Positions 17,213-23,892 of a DNA stretch of 64,000 nt are shown in pieces. Position 1 is the stretch's first letter. The number at the start of each line of letters is the position of its first letter. The DNA is from Aurantimonas coralicida_A (GTDB lineage Bacteria; Pseudomonadota; Alphaproteobacteria; Rhizobiales; Rhizobiaceae), in assembly GCF_036016755.1 (NCBI RefSeq), contig NZ_JAYXIH010000002.1, forward strand, positions 62,001 to 126,000, written 5' to 3'. A model generated the notes under the pieces. That model was not told the DNA's origin. It worked only from the letters and a program-made list of their open reading frames with translations, and made no database searches. The translations under genes and the position numbers were made by a program.

Positions 17213-18721
17213 TCAGCGCGTCGCTTCGAACGCCGCGTCGATGCGGCGGGCCGGCATGTCGAGCCCGGCAAAGCGTTGCCCAGCACCGGGTAGAGCGACG
17301 CGCGGCCCGCGGTCGCCGCCCTCGGCGCCCAGCTGCGACAGAATTCGCGCCGGCATCGGCAGGGCACCGGCCTTCTTTGCCGCTTCCGCCGCTTTGACGA
17401 TTTCGGCAAAACGCGAGCGCTGCCGCGAATCCAATGCGGCACTTTCGTCGCCGCCTTTGATCGGCCGTGCCTCTTCCCGGCGCGTCGCCGCTTCCGCGCG
17501 GCCGATGAACAGCCGGTCGACTTCGTTGGCGGCGTAGGCAACCGCCTCTTGCAGCGCGGCGAGATGGGTCTGGAACTGGCGGACGGCTTCACCCGACGGC
17601 TCCTTCGGCTCCTTCCCGGCGTCCGCCACAAGCGCCGGCTTGTCAGCCTTCGTTGCGCCACGGGCGACATTGGTCAGGAGTTTCAGCGGGTCCAGCCGCG
17701 CGTGCTGCTCAGCCGGGCCGTAGGCGGCGACCAGCGGGCTCGTCGTCGGCTTGGCACCAGGCTTGGGCGGGGTCGTCGCGTCGGCTTCCGTCGCGACAGC
17801 AACCTTGGCCACCTCCGCCTTGGTCGTCTCGTCCAGCGAGGCGATCATCATCGCCGGATCGTCGGCGTCCGGTGCGCGCTCGATCAACTCGTTGAACGGC
17901 CAGGCCGCCTTGAGGCCGGCGACGTCCATCGTCGAAACATTGACGTCGATATCGGTCTTGGCGCCCTTTACCCGGTACGGGCAGCTGCGGCTGTCGCAAT
18001 TGTGCATCGAGGAGAACTGCCAAAGGGCATAGCTCGGCCAGGTCTCCTCTGGAAACTTGCCGGTGATATCGTCGCGGTAGCGGGCATACCAGAGCGGCAG
18101 ACGCGACAGCAGCGGATATTGCGCCCGCTGGGCGGAGATCGCCTTGGCGGTCGAGCCGTTGGTGTAGAGCACGGGATAGCGACCGGTGCGGATCTTGATC
18201 TGGTCGGCAAAGATCTCGGCATCGGCGAGGCTCATCCACTCCTCCGAATTGTCCTCGATGTCGAGTGCGATCAGATCGTCCTCGGCCGGCTCGGCGAAAT
18301 CGACGAAATGGTCGGCCTGCTCGCGCGGATTGCCGGGACGGCCGAGATGATAGGCGCCCCAGAGGAGCCCCTTCATCTTCGCCATCTCGCGGCGGGTCAT
18401 ATAGAGTTCCTTGGTGACCGAATATTTCCACCAGCGGTTTTTGCACAGCTTGTAGGCGTCGTCGTCGCTCTTGCCGCAGCTCCATTCCGGCGGCAGGCCA
18501 TCGGAGGCCTTGTTGATAAAGCCGGCGATGCGCTTGTCCGAGGTCAGTTCCTGCCAGTTGATCGGGTTGAATTCATAGGCATCGATCACGAGCGCCTTGT
18601 CGTCCGATTTCCACGGAGCTTTCCATTCGGCATGAGCCGAACTGCTGATCAACAGCGTGCCCGCGACGATGGCGCAGGCAAATTTCACGGCAGCCGTCGT
18701 AACGGCGCTGAGCTTCATCAT
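17213..18721 (-). CDS. Secreted GH25 (lysozyme-like) glycoside hydrolase
   Basis: A 502-residue exported protein with a Sec signal peptide (about residues 1-31, cleavage near SSAHA-EW). The GH25 barrel follows (about 40-260): VIDAYE near the start, GLLWGAYHLGRPGNP, the catalytic carboxylate motif LIALDIEDNSEEW, RTGRYPVLYTNGS, LPLWYARY and YALWQFSS, ending with DIDVNV. GH25 enzymes cleave peptidoglycan, so a periplasmic cell-wall role is likely. The C-terminal approximately 230 residues are low-complexity, alanine-rich and probably coiled-coil, with no domain I recognise. ATG codons at 18721 and 18718 are both possible starts. A promoter candidate lies about 190 bp upstream, leaving an unusually long leader with a stable hairpin. 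Confidence 0.85.
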   Translation of the reverse strand: MMKLSAVTTAAVKFACAIVAGTLLISSSAHAEWKAPWKSDDKALVIDAYEFNPINWQELTSDKRIAGFINKASDGLPPEWSCGKSDDDAYKLCKNRWWKYSVTKELYMTRREMAKMKGLLWGAYHLGRPGNPREQADHFVDFAEPAEDDLIALDIEDNSEEWMSLADAEIFADQIKIRTGRYPVLYTNGSTAKAISAQRAQYPLLSRLPLWYARYRDDITGKFPEETWPSYALWQFSSMHNCDSRSCPYRVKGAKTDIDVNVSTMDVAGLKAAWPFNELIERAPDADDPAMMIASLDETTKAEVAKVAVATEADATTPPKPGAKPTTSPLVAAYGPAEQHARLDPLKLLTNVARGATKADKPALVADAGKEPKEPSGEAVRQFQTHLAALQEAVAYAANEVDRLFIGRAEAATRREEARPIKGGDESAALDSRQRSRFAEIVKAAEAAKKAGALPMPARILSQLGAEGGDRGPRVALPGAGQRFAGLDMPARRIDAAFEATR

Positions 18722-18760
18722 TCGCTGGTTTCCCCTCGAAGTCGCTCGAAGTCTGGTTTC

Positions 18761-18798
18761 GGGACGGCCCCCTGAACCCGAAGGTTCAAATCCGTCCC
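18761..18798 (-). other. Nested UUCG-capped hairpin in the leader of the GH25 gene
   Basis: Outer arms GGGACGG (18761-18767) and CCGTCCC (18792-18798) are perfectly complementary over 7 bp. Inside them TGAACC (18773-18778) pairs perfectly with GGTTCA (18783-18788). On the minus strand, which is the transcribed strand of the downstream GH25 gene, the inner loop is TTCG closed by C-G, the especially stable cUUCGg tetraloop. There is no T-run after it, so it does not look like a terminator. It lies 40 bp before the GH25 start codon. It could act in translation control or RNA stability; function unknown. Confidence 0.6.
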
Positions 18799-18909
18799 AA
18801 GCGGCTGAGCGCAGCTATCCCCTTCAAATCTGGCGGGTTCCGGGCAAAGCCGATCACGAAATGTTTCAGTCGGGCGTTCTGGAAGCCACAGTAAAGGCAA
18901 GACCTGACG

Positions 18910-18939
18910 ATTTTACCACAAAGTCCCGGAAACCCTCAA
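18910..18939 (-). promoter_or_regulatory. Candidate sigma-70 type promoter for the GH25 gene
   Basis: On the minus strand TTGAGG (18934-18939) and TAAAAT (18910-18915) are separated by 18 bases in a locally AT-rich stretch. Transcription would start near 18903, about 180 bases before the GH25 ATG. The rest of the 345-bp gap between the GH25 and glyS genes (18722-19066) holds only the hairpin at 18761-18798; no open frame or RNA gene was recognised there. Confidence 0.45.
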
Positions 18940-19066
18940 CTTTGAGTTAATTTTTGGTTAACGCTGCCCGCTCCACCGGGCCTCGACACACGGGGATGTG
19001 ATCGCATCGCCTGCCCCGGTGAGGTGTTCGGGTCGAATGAAGCGCCGAATGTGGCGCCTTGCCAGC

Positions 19067-21637
19067 TCAGCCGGCGATCTTACCGAAATCGGCAACCTTT
19101 CGCGTCGCCGCGCGGATGCGGGCGAGCAGCGCCAGCCGGTTGGCTCGCACGGCTTCGTCCTCGGCGTTGACCAGCACCTTGTCGAAAAACGCGTCGACGG
19201 GAATGCGCAAGTTCGCGAGCGCGGCCATGGCGTGCGCGTAATTCTCGACCGCCAGCGCCTCTTCCAGCTCGATCTCGGCCCGGTCGACGGCGCCGGCGAG
19301 CGCCTTTTCCTCGTGCTCGGTCAACAGAGCGAGATCGACGGTTTCGGCGATGCGGGTGCCCTTCTTCTCCTCGGCGGCGAGAATGTTCGCCGCGCGGCGG
19401 GTGCCGGCGAGGAGGTTCTGGCCGTCCTCTGAGTCGAGGAATTGGCCCAGCGCCTCCACGCGGCGGGTAATATCGAGGATGTCGTCGTGGGGTGCTGCTC
19501 CACTTTCCTCTTGATGGGGAGGGTCGGACCGCAGGTCCGGGGAGGGGTGACCATCTTGCCCCCCACCCGCGGCTTCGCCGCGACCTCCCCACGAGGGGGA
19601 GGTTGGGAGGCTTGCGCCGCCCGACAGCACTGCATCGACGAGGTCGTGCCGCGCGCCGGAGTCGCGGAGTTGAACCTTCAGGCGATCGTGGAAGAAGGCG
19701 AGGAGGTCTTCACGAACTTTAAACGATGGCGCAACAGGCCGGTCGGCGAAGTCGGGCCATGGATCACGTTCCAATTGTATGATGGAGTCCGCATCCCTTC
19801 CTGCTGACGATAGAAACAGGGTGTAGTGGTGCTCACATTCACTTTCGTCGAAACTTGGTGGCCCCGCTCTCGATTCATCCGTAGCTAACTTTGTTCTTGG
19901 TTGCAGTATGTATGGAAATTGCTCGGTAACGCCGCGAACCAGAATGAAGGGGATGAAGGATTCTGTTGTTTCGCGCAAAAGCTGCAGCCAGCACACTCTG
20001 ATCAGAGGATTGAGGAACAGCCGTAACTCGGCCTCCACCACCAGCCGGATCACCCCCAGCGCCGCCCTTCTGAGCGCATAAGGATCCTTCGAGCCCGTCG
20101 GCTTCTCGTCGATCGCCCAGAAGCCGACCAGCATGTCGAGCTTGTCGGCCAGCGCCACGCAGATCGCCACCGGGTCGGATGGCACCGTGTCCGTCGGCCC
20201 TATCGGCTTGTAGTGCTCCTCGATCGCCGCCTGCACCGACGGATGCTCGCCCTGCAGTGCCGCGTAATAGCGGCCCATCAGCCCCTGCAGCTCGGGAAAC
20301 TCGCCAACCGCCTCGGTGGTCAGATCGGCCTTGGCCAACACCGCCGCGCGTTTTGCCAGCGCCGCCAGTTCGTCGGCCGAAACCGCCTCGCCGCCGAGCG
20401 TCGCGCCATCGGGGTAGACCGTCCGCGCGATTTCCTCGCCCAGCGCGGCGATGCGGCTAACCCGCTCGCCCTGCGTGCCCAGCTTGGCGTGGAAGGTCAC
20501 GCCCAGCGCGTCGAGCTTGGCCATGCGCTGGTCGAGCGGCTTTTTCAGATCGAGGCCGAATTTTTCGGCCGAGGCCGAAAGGCCGTTCAGATCGGGCAAA
20601 TCGGCTTGGTCGGTCTGCCAGAAATACAAAGCGTCCGACAGTCGCGCCCGCACCACCTTGCCGTTGCCAGCGGCGATCGCCGCGCCACCGTCGCTCGCCT
20701 CGATATTGGAAACGAGGACGAAATGGTTGGAGAGTTTGCCGTTGCCGCCGCCATGCGGCCGCAGCACGAAACACTTCTGGTTGGCCTTGATGGTCGAGCG
20801 GATGATTTCCGGCGGAATCTCGAGAAATTCCGGCTCGAACTCACCCATCAGCGTCACCGGCCATTCGACCAGCCCCGACACCTCGTCCAGCAGCCCGTCA
20901 TCCGGCACCACTTCGAGGCCCTTGGCGAAGGCGAGGTTTTCCGCGTCGTGGCGGATCATCTCCCTGCGCCGCTCGGCGTCGAGCACGACGAAGGCCTTTT
21001 CCAGCTTCGCCGCGTAATCGTCGAAGCGGCGGACGGAGAATTCCTCCGGCGCATGAAACCGGTGGCCCCGCGTCGTGTTGCCGGCCTTGATGCCGTCGAC
21101 GGAAAAATCGACCACCACCGGCTCCTCGGTCTCCGGACCGAAGGTGCACAGGATCGATTGCAGCGGCCGCACCCAGCGCAAGGAACCCGGCTCGCGCGAG
21201 GCGGCGCCCCAGCGCATGGATTTCGGCCAGGGAAAGCCCTTGATGATGCCCGGCATCGCGTCGGCGATGATCCCCTCGGCCGGCCGACCCGGCTTTTTGA
21301 TCGTCGCGACGTAGAAATCGCCCTTCTTCGGGTCCGAGCGGATTTCCGCATCGTCGATTGAGGCGAGCCCCGCGCCGCGCAGAAACCCTTCGATGGCCTT
21401 TGGCGGCGCGTCGGTGCGCGGTCCCTTGCGCTCCTCGGCAACGTCCTTCGAGCGGGCGTCGACGCCGCGAATGTCGAGGGTCAGGCGCCGCGGCGTCCAA
21501 TATTCCCGCGCGCCCTCATAGGTCAGCCCGGCGTCGACGAGCGCGTCGGTAACCAGCTTTTTCAGATCGCCCGCCGCCTTGCGCTGCATGCGGGCGGGAA
21601 TCTCTTCGGAGCGCAGTTCAAGCAGAAGGTCGGGCAT
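19067..21637 (-). CDS. glyS: Glycyl-tRNA synthetase beta subunit, enlarged by in-frame insertions
   Basis: The beta chain of the alpha2-beta2 glycyl-tRNA synthetase; it binds tRNA-Gly and the enzyme charges it with glycine. The N-terminal MPDLLLELRSEEIPAR, the HD-like region, GDFYVATIKK, GHRFHAPEEF and the C-terminal DALR-like anticodon-binding region (VEALGQFLDSEDGQNLLAGT) are all typical. At 856 residues it is much longer than the usual 690-720. Two segments explain the excess: a part encoded at about 19700-20020, visibly less GC-rich and unlike known GlyS, lies between the VIRLVVEAELRLFLNP and LLAFFHDRLKVQLRD segments; and a palindromic repeat is translated in frame as LPTSPSWGGRGEAAGGG and onward (19499-19610). 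The reading frame stays intact, so the gene may be functional. GGAG lies 8 bases before ATG 21637, whose first base overlaps an upstream stop (TGATG). Confidence 0.93.
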   Translation of the reverse strand: MPDLLLELRSEEIPARMQRKAAGDLKKLVTDALVDAGLTYEGAREYWTPRRLTLDIRGVDARSKDVAEERKGPRTDAPPKAIEGFLRGAGLASIDDAEIRSDPKKGDFYVATIKKPGRPAEGIIADAMPGIIKGFPWPKSMRWGAASREPGSLRWVRPLQSILCTFGPETEEPVVVDFSVDGIKAGNTTRGHRFHAPEEFSVRRFDDYAAKLEKAFVVLDAERRREMIRHDAENLAFAKGLEVVPDDGLLDEVSGLVEWPVTLMGEFEPEFLEIPPEIIRSTIKANQKCFVLRPHGGGNGKLSNHFVLVSNIEASDGGAAIAAGNGKVVRARLSDALYFWQTDQADLPDLNGLSASAEKFGLDLKKPLDQRMAKLDALGVTFHAKLGTQGERVSRIAALGEEIARTVYPDGATLGGEAVSADELAALAKRAAVLAKADLTTEAVGEFPELQGLMGRYYAALQGEHPSVQAAIEEHYKPIGPTDTVPSDPVAICVALADKLDMLVGFWAIDEKPTGSKDPYALRRAALGVIRLVVEAELRLFLNPLIRVCWLQLLRETTESFIPFILVRGVTEQFPYILQPRTKLATDESRAGPPSFDESECEHHYTLFLSSAGRDADSIIQLERDPWPDFADRPVAPSFKVREDLLAFFHDRLKVQLRDSGARHDLVDAVLSGGASLPTSPSWGGRGEAAGGGQDGHPSPDLRSDPPHQEESGAAPHDDILDITRRVEALGQFLDSEDGQNLLAGTRRAANILAAEEKKGTRIAETVDLALLTEHEEKALAGAVDRAEIELEEALAVENYAHAMAALANLRIPVDAFFDKVLVNAEDEAVRANRLALLARIRAATRKVADFGKIAG
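19499..19610. repeat. Short palindromic repeat element inserted in frame within glyS (copy A)
   Basis: This segment shares its two ends with the element at 21890-22043: a TTGATGGGGAGGGTCGG-type first hairpin and a CGACCTCCCCAC...GGGGGAGGTTGGGAG last hairpin. Between them are small internal palindromes (GGACC-gca-GGTCC and CGCGGC-ttc-GCCGCG). Elements with this sequence style are abundant in Hyphomicrobiales intergenic regions. Here it adds about 40 codons to glyS without shifting the frame or adding a stop, comparable in behaviour to Rickettsia palindromic elements. Confidence 0.75.
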
Positions 21638-21756
21638 CAGTGTCTCTCCGCCCGCATGCCATTCGCCTGGTTGTGCTTCCTCGCGCCGATGGCGCTGCGG
21701 GAGCGCGGGCGGGCGGGAATCTCTTCGGAGCGCAGTTCAAGCAGAAGGTCGGGCAT
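21637..21756 (-). CDS. Upstream ORF 2: 39-residue copy of the GlyS N terminus, coupled to glyS
   Basis: The second unit of the 119-bp tandem repeat reads as a 39-codon ORF beginning MPDLLLELRSEEIPAR, identical to GlyS for 16 residues, then PRSRSAIGARKHNQANGM and RAERH. Its TGA (21637-21639) shares one base with the glyS ATG (TGATG). It has the same GGAG ribosome-binding site, 8 bases before its ATG, as glyS itself. Whether it is translated is unknown; the arrangement predicts coupled reinitiation into glyS. It may equally be a tolerated by-product of the duplication. Confidence 0.45.
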   Translation of the reverse strand: MPDLLLELRSEEIPARPRSRSAIGARKHNQANGMRAERH

Positions 21757-21875
21757 CAGTGTCTCTCCGCCCGCATGCCATTCGCCTGGTTGCGCTTCCT
21801 CGCGCCGATGGCGCTGCGGGAGCGCGGGCGGGCGAGAATCTCTTCGGAGCGGAGTTCAGGCAGAAGGTCGGGCAT
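21756..21875 (-). CDS. Upstream ORF 1: 39-residue diverged copy of the GlyS N terminus
   Basis: The outermost unit encodes 39 residues beginning MPDLLPELRSEEILAR, differing from GlyS at two of the first 16 positions. Its TGA overlaps the ATG of upstream ORF 2 by one base. Unlike the other two starts, its upstream sequence is unique, with GGAGA about 14 bases before the ATG; this is probably the ancestral glyS leader. Translation is not proven. Confidence 0.4.
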   Translation of the reverse strand: MPDLLPELRSEEILARPRSRSAIGARKRNQANGMRAERH

Positions 21876-21889
21876 GGCTCGGCATTTCT

Positions 21890-22043
21890 CCACCCTCCCC
21901 TCGATGGGGAGGGTCGGCGCGTCTGCGCCGGGGGGGATGGAATGAACAGTCGAGAGCCCTCCACCCGCCGTGGCGTCTGTCCTCGGGCTTGCCGAAGGCA
22001 AGACCCGGGGGCGGCGACCTCCCCACCAAGGGGAGGTTGGGAG
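21890..22043. repeat. Short palindromic repeat element (copy B), upstream of the glyS repeats
   Basis: The ends match copy A within glyS: CCACCCTCCCCTCGATGGGG at one side and CGACCTCCCCACCAAGGGG at the other. The middle is different and contains GGCGC-gtct-GCGCC and the hairpin GGGCTTGCC-gaa-GGCAAGACCC. It lies 15 bp beyond the outermost glyS-like start, so it would be in the glyS leader if transcription begins upstream. Confidence 0.75.
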
Positions 22044-22048
22044 CATGA

Positions 22049-22186
22049 TCATCGATCGTCCCGCATTTGGCGACGCTCTTCGACCACGGCAAAGATCGTG
22101 TCAAGGACAGCATCGAGTTCGTACCGCGCCTCGTCGTTCCAGAAGCGCAGCGCCTGGTAGCCGTGGAAAGCCAGCCAATCCTCGCC
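22049..22186 (-). pseudogene. Remnant of a DUF559 (Vsr-like endonuclease) gene, C-terminal part
   Basis: A 45-codon frame ending in TGA at 22049 reads WLAFHGYQALRFWNDEARYE and then LDAVLDTIFAVVEERRQM, which matches the C-terminal strand-helix part of DUF559 proteins such as the intact one at 22405-22848. A TAA lies directly upstream in frame, and the N-terminal catalytic part is missing. The stretch upstream (about 22197-22330) shows, in another frame, VTILGSPGGKSTLVRQLG, a P-loop lacking one residue, apparently the remnant of an unrelated nucleotide-binding protein. The remaining part of the 22187-22404 gap shows nothing else. Confidence 0.65.
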
Positions 22187-22404
22187 TTACCCGTCCTCGG
22201 CCGAGCTGGCGGACCAGCGTCGACTTGCCGCCGGGGCTGCCGAGGATCGTCACCGGGCGACCGATGGCTGGCCCGCATCCCTCCTCGACAGCGTTCTCAC
22301 GGATGCGATCGAAACCCAGTTCCGGCCGCCGATCAACCGGCGATCGGATCGCCCCAATGGGGGAGGGTCGAACAAGGATCCTGCCCGATCATCGACGATC
22401 CACG

Positions 22405-22848
22405 TCAGGACGTTCCGGGTTTCGGCCGCGGGCGCTTCTTGCCGAGAACTTTCGGCTTGGCCGGTTCCTCCCCGGGTGGCAAATGCCGCCGCTCGTCGAC
22501 CGCGGCTCGGATGGATTCGAGCACCGCGGCGGAATCGGCGCGGACCGTATTATTAGCGAAGCGCACGACCAGATAGCCGCACTCGCCGAGCCAGCGGTCA
22601 CGCGCGGCGTCCCTAGCCTGCCGGTCGGTGCGCGCATGCTGGGCGCCGTCGACCTCGATGATGAGGCGCAGGCGATGGGAGACGAAGTCGGCGAGGTAAG
22701 GGCCGATCACCACCTGCCGATGGAAATGGCCGCCCTCACCCGGGATCGCGCGGATACCGCGCCAGAGGTGCTCCTCCAGCGCGGTTGTCTGCGCGGCGAT
22801 GGCGCGGCGCGCGCGATGCGCCTTCGCCTCGAGGCGGGTCATCGCCAT
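22405..22848 (-). CDS. DUF559 domain protein (Vsr-like endonuclease fold)
   Basis: A 147-residue protein of the DUF559 family, small PD-(D/E)XK-like proteins related to very-short-patch repair endonucleases. The conserved pattern is present: ALEEHLWRGIRAIPGEGG, FHRQVVIGPYLADFV, LRLIIEVDGAQHARTDRQAR with the acidic metal-ligand residues, and WLGECGYLVVRFANNTVR. The C terminus is basic and rich in lysine and proline. The start is ATG 22848 or 22842, or GTG 22851. It lies 21 bp downstream of the zinc metallopeptidase gene on the same strand, between glyQ and glyS. The biological role of these proteins is not established. Confidence 0.8.
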   Translation of the reverse strand: MAMTRLEAKAHRARRAIAAQTTALEEHLWRGIRAIPGEGGHFHRQVVIGPYLADFVSHRLRLIIEVDGAQHARTDRQARDAARDRWLGECGYLVVRFANNTVRADSAAVLESIRAAVDERRHLPPGEEPAKPKVLGKKRPRPKPGTS

Positions 22849-22869
22849 CACTGCGACGCCCGACGCGCC

Positions 22870-23766
22870 TCAGATCGCACCGCTCAGCGTATCGCAGGCG
22901 CCGAAATCGCCGCTATCGAAGCCGCGCCGGAACCACTCCTGGCGCTGCGCCGACGTGCCATGGGTGAAGCTGTCCGGCACCACGGTACCCTGGCTGCGCT
23001 TTTGCAGCGTGTCGTCGCCGATCTGCTGGGCGGCGTTCAGCGCCTCGTCGATATCGCCGGCCTCCAGATATCCGGCTTGCTGACTGCCATTCGCCCAGAT
23101 GCCGGCATAGCAATCGGCCTGCAACTCCACCCGCACCGACATGGCGTTCGCGTCCGACTCGCTCATGCGCGAGCGCGCCTGGTTGAACTTTGGCAAGACA
23201 CCAGTGAGATTCTGGATGTGGTGGCCGACTTCATGGGCGATGACATAGGCTTGGGCGAAATCGCCCGGCGCGCCGAGCTGGTTGCGCAGCTGGTCGAAAA
23301 AGCCGAGATCGATATAGAGCTTGGAATCGGACGGGCAGTAGAATGGCCCGGTGGCCGCGCCGGCGATGCCGCAGGCCGAATCGACCCGGTCGGTGAACAA
23401 CACGAGGGTCGGCGCCGGATAGGTTTCGCCCGCCTCCTGGAAGCGCTGGGTCCAGACATCCTCGGTGTCGGCAAGGACGGTCGCGACGAAATCATCGGTC
23501 GTGTCGGCGGTGCCTGCGACGCCCGGGCCGGTGCGCTGGCTGGTCTGATAGCTGCTGCCGCCGCCATCCGCCATGCCGAGAAGCTGCAATGGGTTGATCC
23601 CGAAGCCAAGCCACAGCACCGCCGCCACGATGAGCAGGCCGATGGTGCCACCGCCCCCGGCCCGTATCGGCAGCCGCAAGCCCCCGCCACCGCGCCGGCC
23701 GAAGCCGCCGCCCGAGCCCCGTCTGTCCTCGATATTGCTCGACTGCCTGCGCCCGCGCCACTGCAT
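22870..23766 (-). CDS. Neutral zinc metallopeptidase (YpfJ family)
   Basis: A 298-residue membrane-anchored putative metalloprotease. A glycine/arginine-rich cytoplasmic N terminus (residues 1-38) is followed by one membrane segment (GGTIGLLIVAAVLWLGFG, about 39-57). The catalytic domain contains the zinc motif YVIAHEVGHHIQNLTG (about residues 172-187), preceded by the conserved CGIAGAATGPFYCPSDSKLY and followed by ELQADCYAGIWAN with the third zinc ligand. Length and order match the YpfJ family (PF04228). Substrates are unknown. It sits downstream of glyQ with a 126-bp gap. Confidence 0.92.
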   Translation of the reverse strand: MQWRGRRQSSNIEDRRGSGGGFGRRGGGGLRLPIRAGGGGTIGLLIVAAVLWLGFGINPLQLLGMADGGGSSYQTSQRTGPGVAGTADTTDDFVATVLADTEDVWTQRFQEAGETYPAPTLVLFTDRVDSACGIAGAATGPFYCPSDSKLYIDLGFFDQLRNQLGAPGDFAQAYVIAHEVGHHIQNLTGVLPKFNQARSRMSESDANAMSVRVELQADCYAGIWANGSQQAGYLEAGDIDEALNAAQQIGDDTLQKRSQGTVVPDSFTHGTSAQRQEWFRRGFDSGDFGACDTLSGAI

Positions 23767-23892
23767 GATGCCACCCTTTGATCGTTAGCCGGGGCGGCTC
23801 CGTACTAGGATGCGCCGCCGTCCGAGTCCCTTTGCGGGCGATATAGGGCACGATGCGACATTGCCACGAACCGCGACGACGGGGGCGCGAAT

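Larger units (their letters stand above)
21591..21875. repeat. 119-bp tandem repeat, about 2.4 copies, derived from the glyS start region
   Basis: The sequence around the glyS start recurs with an exact period of 119 bp: the AATCTCTTCGGAGC stretch occurs at 21599, 21718 and 21837. The first two copies differ by one or a few bases; the third, partial copy (21837-21875) has more changes. Each unit holds 16 codons of the glyS N terminus, a further 23 codons and the ribosome-binding site of the next unit. The repeat ends on the high-coordinate side exactly at the ATG of the outermost copy (21873-21875), beyond which sequence is unrelated. Confidence 0.92.

Noticed and set aside
18761..18806. tRNA gene suggested by the T-arm-like GGTTCAAATCC sequence
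   Set aside because: The match belongs to the nested hairpin. There is no complementary acceptor stem at the right distance, no D-arm sequence and no anticodon loop.
21970..23781. 603-residue plus-strand open frame
   Set aside because: It is antisense to the DUF559 and metallopeptidase genes and runs through repeats; no family features are seen.
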